A stretch of DNA of 64,000 bases from Collimonas fungivorans Ter331 (lineage in GTDB: Bacteria; Pseudomonadota; Gammaproteobacteria; Burkholderiales; Burkholderiaceae_D), in assembly GCF_000221045.1 (NCBI RefSeq), contig NC_015856.1, positions 4,883,424 to 4,947,423 on the forward strand, given 5' to 3'. The notes beneath the pieces are model-generated. The model saw only the letters and a list, made by a program, of their open reading frames with translations. It did not search any database and was not told the origin of the DNA. The position numbers were made by a program, and so were the translations under genes. This document shows positions 1 through 8,714 of this stretch, in pieces. Within the stretch, counting starts at the first letter, position 1. Each line of letters starts with the position of its first letter.

Positions 1-42
1 TTGTTAATTTCCTGGCTTTCGGCAGAGCAGCCCGCAGATAGT

Positions 43-48
43 TATAAT
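43..48 (+). promoter_or_regulatory. -10 box for the tlpA-like gene
   Basis: A perfect TATAAT lies 36 bases before the preferred ATG of the thioredoxin-like gene. I see no good -35 hexamer at 17 bases spacing, so the promoter is only partly supported. Confidence 0.4.
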
Positions 49-84
49 GGGTGCTCTCGGGTATCGCCCGTATTGGATTCTGTC

Positions 85-615
85 ATGCAAGCTCAAGCTG
101 AAAACACCGCCGGCAAACGGCTCTGGATCAAGGTTGCAGGCGCCGCCGCGGTGGTAGCGCTGGCGCTGGCCGGTTACCTGTCGATGTCGAACACGCATGC
201 GGCGCCGGACGTCTCGTTCACCAATATCAAGGGCGAGCAGGTATCGCTGAAGAGCTTGCGCGGCAAGGTGGTGATGGTCAATTTCTGGGCCACCAGCTGC
301 ACCACCTGCGTCGCCGAGATGCCGCAAATGGTGCAGACCTACAATATGTACAAGGACAAGGGCCTCGACTATGTCGCCGTGGCGATGAGCTACGACCCGC
401 CTAACTACGTCATGAATTTTGTGCAAACCCGCAGCCTGCCGTTCCAGGTCGCCTTGGATACACAAAGCAAGCTGGCCGACTCCTTCGGCGACGTCAAGCT
501 GACGCCGACCACCTTCGTGATCGACAAGCAGGGCAATATCATCAAGCGCTACGTGGGCGCGCCCAAGTTTGACGAGTTGCACGCCTTGCTCGACAAGGCG
601 CTTGCAGCAGCATAA
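85..615 (+). CDS. TlpA/ResA-family thiol-disulfide oxidoreductase
   Basis: Exported thioredoxin-fold protein of 176 residues that probably reduces disulfides in periplasmic proteins, as TlpA and ResA do during cytochrome c maturation. A hydrophobic segment at about residues 14-32 is a signal anchor. The redox motif WATSCTTC places the active cysteines at 72 and 75, and a cis-Pro loop (TPTTFVID) follows further on. I start at the ATG at 85. The reading frame stays open upstream to a TTG at base 1, but that would add 28 residues without export or domain character, and a TATAAT at 43-48 lies inside it. The gene stands alone and ends in a terminator. CTTC is an unusual dipeptide between the cysteines, so the redox potential may differ from that of the family models. 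Confidence 0.85.
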   Translation: MQAQAENTAGKRLWIKVAGAAAVVALALAGYLSMSNTHAAPDVSFTNIKGEQVSLKSLRGKVVMVNFWATSCTTCVAEMPQMVQTYNMYKDKGLDYVAVAMSYDPPNYVMNFVQTRSLPFQVALDTQSKLADSFGDVKLTPTTFVIDKQGNIIKRYVGAPKFDELHALLDKALAAA

Positions 616-643
616 AAAAAGGCGCATCAAGCGCCTTTTTTTA
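614..643. terminator. Bidirectional rho-independent terminator
   Basis: The hairpin GGCGC-atcaa-GCGCC is flanked by an A-run on the left and a T-run on the right. It therefore works on both strands, for the tlpA-like gene and for the convergent regulator gene ending at 664. Confidence 0.85.
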
Positions 644-663
644 TGCCTGCCTGTTTTTAAGAC

Positions 664-1176
664 CTACCTCGACGTCGCCGCACGCGAAGCGGTGTCATAC
701 AGGCCGGAGGCCGTACGCAGCAATTTGGCGGTATCGCCCAGCGCCTGGTTCGACAAACCGGTATCGGACAGCACGGTGATCAGGCACTCCTCGCGCATCT
801 CCCGGTATTTGAGGCAAAGCGCATAACCGCTGGCCGTGGCCGAAAAATACGCTTCCTTGCCGACTTTTCCGCTTTGTATGTAACCGGCTTTCACCAGCTT
901 CTTCAGCGCGTAACTGGCGATATGCGTGTCCTCGATATTCAGCACAAAACAGATGTCGGCCAGGCTCTTTTTGCGTTCGCGATGGCAAACATGGTGCAAC
1001 AGGGAAACTTCGACCGGCGTCATGTCCTTCACGCCAGCCGCCGACATGCAGCGCGACATCCAGCGGTTGAACGCGTTGCCGGCAATGATCAAAGCGTACT
1101 CAAGCTCTGACAATTCGACGCTGCTTTCCGAAGCCAGGTGGGCGGATGACAGGATTTTAGGTGGAGCGACGTTCAT
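664..1176 (-). CDS. MarR-like winged-helix DNA-binding protein
   Basis: Predicted one-domain transcriptional regulator of 170 residues. The central part, with TPVEVSLLHHVCH then a helix-turn-helix around SLADICFVLNIEDTHIASYALKKLVKAGYI, followed by a short wing, has the organisation of MarR-type winged helices. The ATG at 1176 is preceded by TAGGA at good spacing. A TTG at 1197 is possible but would skip this ribosome binding site. It is divergent from the pyroglutamate operon across a 346-base AT-rich gap, so it could control itself or that operon, but nothing in the sequence proves a target. Its ligand is unknown. Confidence 0.7.
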   Translation of the reverse strand: MNVAPPKILSSAHLASESSVELSELEYALIIAGNAFNRWMSRCMSAAGVKDMTPVEVSLLHHVCHRERKKSLADICFVLNIEDTHIASYALKKLVKAGYIQSGKVGKEAYFSATASGYALCLKYREMREECLITVLSDTGLSNQALGDTAKLLRTASGLYDTASRAATSR

Positions 1177-1522
1177 ACATTTCCTACAAAACACCAAGAA
1201 AAATCAATCATACAACTACTTGTGCGAAACGCCAGACTGTCTGCATTTCAGCAACAACATAAACTATTTACATACAAATTATTGACATTTTATTTTTGAT
1301 GGACGATATTGCCCTTTGCTTAAGCTCTGGTTAACAAGGGCCAGCTCGTTTTGGGGGTAGACTAATTCGGCACGCTGCGACGGCTGCTAACTTGTTCCGC
1401 CATTTTTCTTTGCAATTCAACGTGTTGTCCCAGCAGTTAGAGAACCGGGCCGTGCACTGCCTTGCGGCAGCTACGCCCTGTGCCGCAATTGCCGACCATT
1501 CTGCCGAAGGAAACCAGCCGCA
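1177..1522. other. Divergent intergenic region, AT-rich
   Basis: This 346-base gap separates the winged-helix regulator from pxpB. It is much richer in A+T than its surroundings, and I find no convincing ORF. It holds one good sigma70-type promoter facing pxpB at 1282-1310. The remainder before the pxpB start would be a leader of about 200 bases in which I recognise no riboswitch. Confidence 0.5.
1282..1310 (+). promoter_or_regulatory. Sigma70-type promoter, pyroglutamate operon
   Basis: A perfect -35 TTGACA (1282-1287) is followed after exactly 17 bases by GATATT (1305-1310, four of six matches to TATAAT). It would give a 5' leader of about 205 bases before pxpB. Confidence 0.5.
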
Positions 1523-2176
1523 ATGACCCAAGCCGTCATACAAGCTCTTGGCGAAAGCGCCCTGATACTGAACACGGGAGCCAGCGCTACCCTGGACTGC
1601 CAGCAGCGCTTGTGGGCCATCGCCGCCAAGGCAGCGCATTGGCCGCACGTGCGCGACGTGGTGCCGGGCATGAATAACCTGACTATCCTGTTCGACCCGC
1701 TGGCGGCCGACGCCGAGCAATTGGCGGACAAGCTGCAGAATGCCTGGGATGCCGCCTCCATTAGCCAGAAGGCCGGACGCAAGATCGAAATCCCGGTTAC
1801 CTACGGCGGCGCCAGCGGTCCCGACCTGGAAGAAGTTGCACGCCATACCGGCCTGTCGCCGGCCGAAATCGTCAAGCGCCACACGGCGGCTGAATACATC
1901 GTCTACTTCATCGGCTTCCAGCCTGGCTTTCCTTACCTGGGCGGACTCGATCCGCAACTGGCCACGCCGCGCCGCAGCGAACCGCGGCTGGTAGTGCCGG
2001 CCGGGTCGGTCGGCATCGGCGGCAGCCAGACCGGGATTTATCCGGCGGCCTCGCCCGGCGGCTGGCAGCTGATCGGCCACAGCACGCTGCGCCTGTTCGA
2101 TCCCGCCGCCGATCCCCCGACCCTGCTGCAGCCGGGCGACCGCGTGCGCTTCGTCGCCAGCGAGGTGATCGCATGA
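1523..2176 (+). CDS. pxpB: 5-oxoprolinase subunit PxpB
   Basis: Subunit of the ATP-dependent PxpABC 5-oxoprolinase, which opens 5-oxo-L-proline (pyroglutamate) to glutamate. The 217-residue protein is a full-length KipI/PxpB cyclophilin-like domain protein. Diagnostic motifs are GFQPGFPYLGG (131-141) and GSVGIGGSQTGIYP (161-174), together with the P-G-M-N-N stretch at 48-52. It is the first gene of a compact plus-strand operon and overlaps pxpC by four bases (ATGA), the usual pairing of these subunits. KipI of Bacillus inhibits a sporulation kinase, but the presence of pxpC and pxpA next door makes the oxoprolinase role the right one here. Confidence 0.93.
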   Translation: MTQAVIQALGESALILNTGASATLDCQQRLWAIAAKAAHWPHVRDVVPGMNNLTILFDPLAADAEQLADKLQNAWDAASISQKAGRKIEIPVTYGGASGPDLEEVARHTGLSPAEIVKRHTAAEYIVYFIGFQPGFPYLGGLDPQLATPRRSEPRLVVPAGSVGIGGSQTGIYPAASPGGWQLIGHSTLRLFDPAADPPTLLQPGDRVRFVASEVIA

Positions 2177-3147
2177 TCAAGATCCTTCGCGCCGGGCGCA
2201 TCAATTCGGTCCAGGACATGGGCCGCAGCGGTTTCCGCCATCTCGGCATCTGCCAGTCGGGGGCGCTCGACCGCACCGCACTGGCCATCGCCAACCTGCT
2301 GGTAGGCAATCCAAGCGACGCCGCCGCCATCGAATTCACGCTCGGCCCCTGTGAGCTGGCGTTCACCGCCGACGGCCGCATCGCCCTGGGCGGCGCCGAC
2401 TTCGCGGCGACGCTGGACGACAAGCCGCTGCCGTCATGGTGGAGCGTGCGGGTATGCGCCGGACAGATCCTGAGGCTGAACGCCGCGCGGCATGGCATGC
2501 GCGCCTACCTGGCGATCGCCGGCGGCATCGATGCCGGCCTGCAGCTCGGTTCGCGCGCCACCGACCTGCAGGCCGGCTTTGGCGGCCATGGCGGCTGCGC
2601 GCTGACGGAAGGCGACAGCCTGCCTGCCGGCGCGCCGGATGACCCGGCCGCAGCGCTGCATGGCGCGGCGTCTTTCGGCGTACGCCCGCCCTCCTGGTAC
2701 GAAGACGATGCCGAAACGCTGGCGATCCGCGTGATCCCTGGTCCCGAATATGAACTGTTCACGCAAGCCGCGCAAAAAACCTTCTGGAACAGCAGCTGGA
2801 CCTTGACGCCGCAAAGCAACCGCATGGGCTTTCGCCTGAGCGGACCGGAACTGAAGATCAAGAAAGGCAGCGACCTGCTGTCCCACGGCGTGCTGCCGGG
2901 CGTGATCCAGGTGCCGCCCGCCGGCCAGCCTATCGTGCTGATGGCCGATGCGCAAACCACCGGCGGTTATCCCAAAATCGGCGTCGTGATCAGCGCCGAC
3001 CTGGCCCGGCTGGCCCAGCTGCGTTTCAACCGCACCATACAGTTTGTCGAATGCGACGTCGTCCAGGCCCGCGCAGCATTGCGCCAGGACGCCTCGTACC
3101 TGCAACAGATCGAAACCGCGATGCACTGGTTGCGTCCGGCCCAATAA
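2173..3147 (+). CDS. pxpC: 5-oxoprolinase subunit PxpC
   Basis: Second subunit of the PxpABC oxoprolinase, 324 residues, belonging to the KipA/biotin-dependent carboxyltransferase-like family. The N-terminal [20 protein letters not shown] and the internal [10 protein letters not shown] and [18 protein letters not shown]-like segment (here [28 protein letters not shown]) are typical of the family. It is translationally coupled to pxpB through an ATGA overlap. pxpA starts 20 bases downstream. There is no biotin carboxylase or biotin carrier gene nearby, so the carboxyltransferase name often given to this family does not describe its role here. Confidence 0.92.
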   Translation: MIKILRAGRINSVQDMGRSGFRHLGICQSGALDRTALAIANLLVGNPSDAAAIEFTLGPCELAFTADGRIALGGADFAATLDDKPLPSWWSVRVCAGQILRLNAARHGMRAYLAIAGGIDAGLQLGSRATDLQAGFGGHGGCALTEGDSLPAGAPDDPAAALHGAASFGVRPPSWYEDDAETLAIRVIPGPEYELFTQAAQKTFWNSSWTLTPQSNRMGFRLSGPELKIKKGSDLLSHGVLPGVIQVPPAGQPIVLMADAQTTGGYPKIGVVISADLARLAQLRFNRTIQFVECDVVQARAALRQDASYLQQIETAMHWLRPAQ

Positions 3148-3167
3148 AAACAGACGAGGAGCAGACC

Positions 3168-3965
3168 ATGCCCAAGAAAGAACACAAGCAGGTAGACCTC
3201 AACGCCGACCTCGGCGAACAAAGCAACGGCAGCGACGAAGCATTGCTGGCGCTGGTCAGCTCGGCCAACATCGCTTGCGGCTGGCATGCCGGCAGCGCCC
3301 TGATGATGCAGCAATGCGTGGCCTGGGCGGTGGCGCAAGGGGTGGCCATCGGCGCCCATCCGAGTTTTCCCGACCGCGACAATTTCGGCCGCACCGAAAT
3401 GCAGCTGCCGGCCAACGAAATCTATAGCGGCGTGCAGTACCAGATCGGTGCGCTGGCGGCGATCGCCGGTGCGCACGGCGCCCAGCTGGCGCACGTCAAG
3501 CCGCATGGCGCGCTGTACAACATGGCGGCGCGCGACGCCAAACTGGCCGACACTATCGTCGCCGCTATCCGCGATGTCGATCCGGGCCTGGCCTTGTTCG
3601 GCCTGGCCGGCAGCGAGCTGATCGCCGCCGCCCAGCGCGCCGGCCTGCACGCCGTGGAAGAAGTGTTTGCCGACCGCGGCTACATGGCCGACGGCAGCCT
3701 GGTCAAGCGCGGCACGCCCGGCGCCCTGATCGAAGACGAGGAACAGGCTCTGGCACAAACCATGCATATGATCCGTGAAGGTAAGGTCCACGCAATCGAC
3801 GGCAGCTGGGCCGCAGTCAAGGCGGACACGGTCTGCCTGCACGGCGACGGTGCACACGCGCTGGAATTCGCGCACCGCATCCATGCCGAACTGAAGCAAC
3901 AAGGCATCGCCATCCGTGCGCCGCGTATAACCGCTGCCGATACCTTGTTTCCCCTGCTAGGCTAA
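3168..3965 (+). CDS. pxpA: 5-oxoprolinase subunit PxpA (LamB/YcsF family)
   Basis: Third subunit of the 5-oxoprolinase, 265 residues, of the LamB/YcsF family. Family motifs are DLNADLGE at 10-17, NIACGWHAG at 34-42 and [10 protein letters not shown] further on. The frame is open upstream into pxpC, but the ATG at 3168 has a GACGAGGAG ribosome binding site and begins the protein at the conserved end. With PxpB and PxpC it completes the enzyme that converts 5-oxoproline to glutamate using ATP. Confidence 0.93.
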   Translation: MPKKEHKQVDLNADLGEQSNGSDEALLALVSSANIACGWHAGSALMMQQCVAWAVAQGVAIGAHPSFPDRDNFGRTEMQLPANEIYSGVQYQIGALAAIAGAHGAQLAHVKPHGALYNMAARDAKLADTIVAAIRDVDPGLALFGLAGSELIAAAQRAGLHAVEEVFADRGYMADGSLVKRGTPGALIEDEEQALAQTMHMIREGKVHAIDGSWAAVKADTVCLHGDGAHALEFAHRIHAELKQQGIAIRAPRITAADTLFPLLG

Positions 3966-4045
3966 GTTCACCAGAAAGTAATAACACCAAGAAGTCAACA
4001 GAATCGGCGGCGCAGCACCAACCGTCTCAACATTAGGAGATAGCA

Positions 4046-4765
4046 ATGACCGTAACAGAATTATTGCCGCTGATCGGCATACCGATAGTGGTGGCTGGTT
4101 TTGCCTTGAAATTCAATCCCCTGCTGGTGGTGACGGTGGCGGGACTGGCGACCGGCCTGTCGGTCGGCATGGATCTCGGCACCTTGCTGGAAACCTTCGG
4201 CGAGAAATTCATCAACAGCCGTTCGCTGGCGGTGTATGTGCTGATCCTGCCGGTGATCGGCCTGCTCGAAAGCTACGGGCTGAAAGAACGTGCGCAGGAC
4301 TGGATTTCCAGCATGGCGGCCGCTACCTCGGCGCGCATCCTGATGTTGTACTTTGTGTTGCGCCAGGGCCTGGGCGCGCTCGGCCTGACCTATATCGGCG
4401 GCCAGGCGCAAACCGTGCGGCCGCTGCTGGCGCCGATGGTTGAAGGCGCGGCTACCGCGCGTTACGGCGAGCTGCCGCTGCATATCCGCGACAAACTGCG
4501 CGCGCATTCCGCCGCTTGCGACAACGTCGCCGTCTTCTTCGGCGAAGACATTTTTATCGCCTTCGGCGCGGTGCTGCTGATGGATGCCTTCCTCAAGGAA
4601 AACGGCATCCTCGGCATCGAGCCGCTGCATCTCGGGCTGTGGGCCATTCCCACTGCCATCGCCGCGCTGATCATCCACATGTTCCGCCTGGCGCGGCTGG
4701 ACGCCAGCATCGCGCGCGACATCGCCGCCTGGAAAAAAACCCAAGGACAAGAGGTGGCCGCATGA
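4046..4765 (+). CDS. DUF969 membrane protein, putative 5-oxoproline transporter part
   Basis: Integral inner-membrane protein of 239 residues with several hydrophobic segments, of the DUF969 family. That family has no firmly established function. It almost always occurs as a pair with DUF979, and here the next gene is DUF979 with an ATGA overlap. Its place between pxpA and pcp makes import or export of pyroglutamate, or of peptides bearing it, the simplest role; this is inference from context. A TAGGAGATAG ribosome binding site precedes the ATG. Conserved-looking motifs include the loop INSRSLAVYVLILPVIGLLE and the stretch HSAACDNVAVFFGEDIF. Confidence 0.75.
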   Translation: MTVTELLPLIGIPIVVAGFALKFNPLLVVTVAGLATGLSVGMDLGTLLETFGEKFINSRSLAVYVLILPVIGLLESYGLKERAQDWISSMAAATSARILMLYFVLRQGLGALGLTYIGGQAQTVRPLLAPMVEGAATARYGELPLHIRDKLRAHSAACDNVAVFFGEDIFIAFGAVLLMDAFLKENGILGIEPLHLGLWAIPTAIAALIIHMFRLARLDASIARDIAAWKKTQGQEVAA

Positions 4766-5748
4766 GCGCTCTGATCACCATCAACGAAATCTATTACCTG
4801 ATCGGCGTCATCCTGATGCTGCTGGTCGGCATGACCTTGCGCGACAAGGGCAATCCGAAACGCCTGACCACGGCCCTGTTCTGGTTCCTGTTCGGCACGG
4901 TATTCCTGTTCAGCGACCTGCTGGTTGCTTCGCTCGGCAAACCGCTGGCGTATCGCATCATCGGCGTCGTCGTGATCCTGATTTCACTGATCGCCGGCTG
5001 CGGCCTGCTGTCGATCGGTACTTACAAACAGCGCAGCGCCGAACAGCGCCAGGCATCGGCCAACCAGATCGGTAACTGGATTTTCCTGCCAGCGGTGCTG
5101 ATCCCTATCGTCACCGTGCTGTGCACGGTCTTGCTGAAAGGCGTTGCCATCGGCGGCCTCTATCTGCTCGACCAGAAACAGCTGACGCTGGCAGCGCTGT
5201 GCGTGGGCTGCATCTGCGCGATCCTGGCCGGCTGGAAGCTGACCGGCGGCACGCCGCTGCATGCGGTGCGCGAATCGCGCCGCCTGCTCGACGCCATCGG
5301 CTGGGCTTCTGTCCTGCCACAGATGCTGGCGATGCTGGGCGGCGTGTTCGTCGCCGCCCATACCGGCAAATCGGTGCAGGACGTGGTCAGCCTGTTCGTC
5401 AATCCCGACAGCCGCTTCATGCTGGTGGTGATCTACTGCGTCGGCATGGCCCTATTCACCATGATCATGGGCAATGCCTTCGCCGCTTTCCCGGTGCTCA
5501 CCGCCGGCATCGCGCTGCCGTTCCTGATCGTCGGCCACCATGCCGATCCGGCGCCGCTGGTCACCATCGGCATGCTGACCGGTTACTGCGGCACTCTGAT
5601 GACGCCGATGGGCGCCAACTACAACATCGTGCCGGCCGCACTGCTGGAGCTGAAGGACAAATACCTGGTGATCAAGACCCAGATCCCGACCGCACTGACG
5701 TTATTGGCAGCCAATATACTGCTGATGTATTTCCTCGTATTCCGCTAA
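4762..5748 (+). CDS. DUF979 membrane protein, partner of DUF969
   Basis: Polytopic membrane protein of 328 residues with about nine or ten hydrophobic helices, of the DUF979 family. It starts at the ATG inside the ATGA that ends the DUF969 gene, so the two are translationally coupled and probably form one membrane complex. The C-terminal part with GMLTGYCGTLMTPMGANYNIVPAALLELKD looks like a transporter substrate loop with conserved Gly, Pro and Asn, reminiscent of anion-type transporters. The substrate is not known. The operon suggests 5-oxoproline or a related amino acid. Confidence 0.75.
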   Translation: MSALITINEIYYLIGVILMLLVGMTLRDKGNPKRLTTALFWFLFGTVFLFSDLLVASLGKPLAYRIIGVVVILISLIAGCGLLSIGTYKQRSAEQRQASANQIGNWIFLPAVLIPIVTVLCTVLLKGVAIGGLYLLDQKQLTLAALCVGCICAILAGWKLTGGTPLHAVRESRRLLDAIGWASVLPQMLAMLGGVFVAAHTGKSVQDVVSLFVNPDSRFMLVVIYCVGMALFTMIMGNAFAAFPVLTAGIALPFLIVGHHADPAPLVTIGMLTGYCGTLMTPMGANYNIVPAALLELKDKYLVIKTQIPTALTLLAANILLMYFLVFR

Positions 5749-5757
5749 GGAGCAACC

Positions 5758-6768
5758 ATGCATCTGACTCTTGACCAGGTTTCGGCCTTCGTACGCCTGC
5801 CCTTGCGCTCGCTGCGCCACGAATATCCCAACCACATCATGCACGTACTGAACGATGCACAGGATGCGCAAACCCCGCGCGCCCTGCACCCGGTATTCTA
5901 CGGCTGCTACGACTGGCACTCGGCGGTGCACGGCTACTGGCTGCTGGCGCGCTGCGCCCGGCTGTATCCGGCGCTGCCGCAGCAGGACGAGATCGCACAG
6001 ATGTTCGACGACCACTTCACTGCCGCCAACATGCAGCAGGAACTGGCGTATTTCCAGACACCTGGGCGGGTCTCTTTCGAACGTCCCTACGGCTGGGCCT
6101 GGATCATGGCGCTCGCGCAGGAACTGGAAACCTGGCAGCATCCCAAGGCCAAGGCCTGGCTGGCCATGATGGAACCGCTGGTAGCGGAAATACGCAGCCG
6201 CGTGTTCGGCTATTTTGCCAAGCTCGGTTATGCGATCCGCGTCGGCACCCATTACAACAGCGCGTTCGCCTTGAAACTGATACTCGATTTCGCGCGCCAT
6301 CGCAACGATGCGGAACTGGACAGCGCCATCGTCACCGCCTCCTGCCGCTACTTCATGGGCGACAGCAACTATTCGGCGCATTACGAACCGGGCGGCGACG
6401 AATTCCTGTCGGCGGCGCTGACCGAAGCCTTGCTGATGGCCGACGTGCTTGAGGCCGATGTATTCGTCGACTGGTTCGCCCAGTACCTGCCGAAACTGGC
6501 CGATATCGATCGCCTGATGAACCCGGCCGAGGTCAGCGACCATAGCGATCCCAAGATCGCCCACCTGAACGGCTTGAACCTGAGCCGCGCCTGGTGCATG
6601 AAGCGGATTGCCCGGCGCCTGCCGGAAAACGATCCGGCCGCCGCCACGCTGACCGCGGCAGCCCGCCGCCACATCGAAGCCGGGCTGCCGCATGTCGTCA
6701 GCGGCGAATATGCCGGCGAACACTGGCTGGCGACGTTTGCCATGCTGGCGATGGAAACCGTGAACTAA
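5758..6768 (+). CDS. DUF2891 family protein
   Basis: Soluble protein of 336 residues of the DUF2891 family, probably an all-alpha barrel rich in Trp, His and aromatic residues ([35 protein letters not shown]). No function is established. It has no signal peptide, so it should be cytoplasmic. The ATG follows AAGGAGCAACC by a few bases, and the gene sits nine bases after DUF979 and nine before pcp, so it is firmly inside the pyroglutamate operon. A role in handling pyroglutamyl substrates, or a sugar-like or cyclic by-product, is only suggested by this position. Confidence 0.75.
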   Translation: MHLTLDQVSAFVRLPLRSLRHEYPNHIMHVLNDAQDAQTPRALHPVFYGCYDWHSAVHGYWLLARCARLYPALPQQDEIAQMFDDHFTAANMQQELAYFQTPGRVSFERPYGWAWIMALAQELETWQHPKAKAWLAMMEPLVAEIRSRVFGYFAKLGYAIRVGTHYNSAFALKLILDFARHRNDAELDSAIVTASCRYFMGDSNYSAHYEPGGDEFLSAALTEALLMADVLEADVFVDWFAQYLPKLADIDRLMNPAEVSDHSDPKIAHLNGLNLSRAWCMKRIARRLPENDPAAATLTAAARRHIEAGLPHVVSGEYAGEHWLATFAMLAMETVN

Positions 6769-6776
6769 GGCAGATC

Positions 6777-7430
6777 ATGACCCAGCCCATTATTTTGCTC
6801 ACCGGTTTTGAACCGTTCGAACAAGAGCCGCTCAATCCGTCGTGGGAGGCGGTGCGCGCCCTGGACGGCTGGCCATGCGCGGGCGCCAGCGTCACGGCGC
6901 GCCAGTTGCCCTGCGTGTTCGGCAAGGCGTTGCAGGTGCTGGAACAGCTGATGGAAGAACTCAAGCCAGCCTTGGTGATCTGTGTCGGCCAGGCCGGCGG
7001 GCGCAGCCAGATGTCGCTGGAACGGATAGCGATCAATGTCGACGACGCCCGGATTGCCGACAACGCCGGCCGCCAGCCGGTCGACCAGGCCATCTACAAC
7101 GATGGTCCGGCGGCGTATTTTTCGACGCTGCCGATCAAGGGCATGGTCAAGGCGATGCGCGCCGCCGGCGTGCCGGCGGAGGTTTCGCAAACCGCCGGCA
7201 CCTTCGTCTGCAACCACGTGTTTTACGGCTTGATGCACCAGCTGGCGACGCACGCATCCAAGGCGCGCGGCGGCTTCATCCATATCCCGTACATCCCGTC
7301 GCAGGCGGCGCGCCATCCCGGCCAGCCCAGCCTGGCGCTGGAGACGCTGGTCGAAGGTTTGCGCATCGCGCTGCAAAGCGCCATGACCTTGCAGCAGGAT
7401 GTAGCCGAAGGCGGCGGCCAGCTGCATTGA
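6777..7430 (+). CDS. pcp: Pyrrolidone-carboxylate peptidase (pyroglutamyl peptidase I)
   Basis: Cytosolic cysteine peptidase of family C15 that removes N-terminal pyroglutamate from peptides. At 217 residues it is of normal length. The catalytic triad is intact: Glu82 in SLERIAIN, Cys145 in [10 protein letters not shown] and His169 in GFIHIPYIP. The frame is open far upstream, but the ATG at 6777 starts the conserved ILLTGFEPF core. As the last gene of the operon it supplies free 5-oxoproline for PxpABC, so the whole operon forms a route from pyroglutamyl peptides to glutamate. Confidence 0.95.
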   Translation: MTQPIILLTGFEPFEQEPLNPSWEAVRALDGWPCAGASVTARQLPCVFGKALQVLEQLMEELKPALVICVGQAGGRSQMSLERIAINVDDARIADNAGRQPVDQAIYNDGPAAYFSTLPIKGMVKAMRAAGVPAEVSQTAGTFVCNHVFYGLMHQLATHASKARGGFIHIPYIPSQAARHPGQPSLALETLVEGLRIALQSAMTLQQDVAEGGGQLH

Positions 7431-7546
7431 TTGCAGCCTGTATCGATTCGGTTAATTTCCTGATGCCCGGCGGGCGATCTTGTATCATTGGTTTAACGGG
7501 GTGATGAGACACGCCCTGATGATGCAGCTTTGCCACAGGAAACCGT

Positions 7547-7963
7547 ATGTCGGAAACTCAAGTCGTGGTCGTTAGCCCGGAAGGCGAGTTATACGCCGGC
7601 AGCGCCGGATTGGTCACTCTGCCGGGCATCGCCGGTTCGCTCGGCATCCTGCCCGGCCATACGCCGCTGCTGACCCGCCTGAAGCCGGGCGCGGTCCATA
7701 TCAAGCGCGTGAGCGGCGAAGACGATTATATTTATGTCGCCGGCGGCTATGCCGAAATCCAGCCGCACTCAGTCACCATCCTGGCTGACACCGCGATCCG
7801 CGGCAAGGACCTGGACGAAGCCAAAGCTACCGCGGCCAGGCAGCAGGCCGAGGAACGCCTGCAAAACCTGGCTTCAAATATCGACTACGCCATGGCGCAA
7901 GCCGAACTGGCGGAAGCCACGGCGCAACTGGCGACGCTGGCGCAGATGCGGCGCGGAAAATAA
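7547..7963 (+). CDS. atpC: Stand-alone F1-ATPase epsilon subunit paralogue
   Basis: Full-length homologue of the epsilon subunit of F1Fo ATP synthase, 138 residues, with the N-terminal beta-sandwich ([47 protein letters not shown]) and the C-terminal two-helix domain ([18 protein letters not shown] to the end). In the ATP synthase epsilon couples the rotor and inhibits ATP hydrolysis. Here no other atp gene lies near: pcp is upstream on the same strand and a minus-strand SH3 gene is downstream. It is therefore probably a second copy, the main atpC being in the atp operon elsewhere. It could replace the normal subunit under some condition. A weak promoter-like TATCAT is at 7483-7488. Confidence 0.85.
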   Translation: MSETQVVVVSPEGELYAGSAGLVTLPGIAGSLGILPGHTPLLTRLKPGAVHIKRVSGEDDYIYVAGGYAEIQPHSVTILADTAIRGKDLDEAKATAARQQAEERLQNLASNIDYAMAQAELAEATAQLATLAQMRRGK

Positions 7964-7997
7964 ATCAGCCGGAGCGACAATTACATCGCCTCCCTAG

Positions 7998-8621
7998 TCA
8001 ACGTGGCTGCGGCCTGTTTTGACCCGGCCGATTGCTGCCCTGCGTCGGCCGTCCACCAGCGCCCGGCGGCCGGACTCCGTTACCTGGCGGCCTGGCGCCG
8101 CCCATTGGCGGACGATTGCCATTCCCCACTCCAGGCCGATGCGGTCGTTGCGGAAATACACCAGGCGGCTTCGGCCTTGGCGGCGGCCGCACGGCTATCG
8201 GCGGACGCGGCCGGATCGGGCGATGCGCCCAGTGCGACTGCTGCCCGTACCAAGGACGCCCGCGATAATTCTGCCCCCAGTAAGTGCCGATGGTGAAAGC
8301 GATGATCGGCAGTCCGATAGCGCTGCCGTAAGTGATCAGCGGCACCTGGTTGCCTTGGTAGGGATAGTTCAGGTTCTGCGCATACACCCAGCCGCGGTTG
8401 CCGTCGGGCAGCGACACATCGCACCAGCTATAGCCGTTGATGCAGCCGGCCACCGTTACCGGGGTGCCGGGCCGCAGCTGCGCCACCAGCGGATAATCGC
8501 GCGCCGGGCCGGCGCGCAGGTTGACGCCCTTGCTGGTGAATGCCTGCTGCTGGGCGAGAGCTGCAGCGGGAACGCTGAAGCAAGCGACTGCAATCAACGG
8601 TAACAGACGGGTGCGAATCAT
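7998..8621 (-). CDS. Secreted SH3-domain protein with Pro/Arg-rich tail
   Basis: Exported protein of 207 residues. A clear signal peptide (residues 1-23, ending AAALAQ) is followed by a bacterial SH3 domain at about 24-85 (GVNLRAGPARDYPLVAQLRPGTPVTV ... CDVSLPDGNRGWVYAQNL), a hydrophobic patch near 98-112, and a long low-complexity tail of Pro, Arg and Gly. It resembles YraI-type proteins of unknown role; SH3b domains usually bind peptidoglycan or peptides. The ATG at 8621 has a strong GGAGGT ribosome binding site, so I reject the open frame upstream. The tail could be a cell-wall-spanning or polyanion-binding region. Confidence 0.75.
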   Translation of the reverse strand: MIRTRLLPLIAVACFSVPAAALAQQQAFTSKGVNLRAGPARDYPLVAQLRPGTPVTVAGCINGYSWCDVSLPDGNRGWVYAQNLNYPYQGNQVPLITYGSAIGLPIIAFTIGTYWGQNYRGRPWYGQQSHWAHRPIRPRPPIAVRPPPRPKPPGVFPQRPHRPGVGNGNRPPMGGARPPGNGVRPPGAGGRPTQGSNRPGQNRPQPR

Positions 8622-8714
8622 GACCACCTCCAATGGATCGGCAATCGTGCCGGGCGCAGCCAAGAATACCGCGAAAACTTACCTCATGGAAATATCTGTT
8701 TCGCTGGTGCCTGC

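Noticed and set aside
7483-7488. TATCAT as promoter of the orphan atpC
   Set aside because: Only a 3-of-6 match to -35 at the right spacing (CTGATG), too weak to list as a feature.
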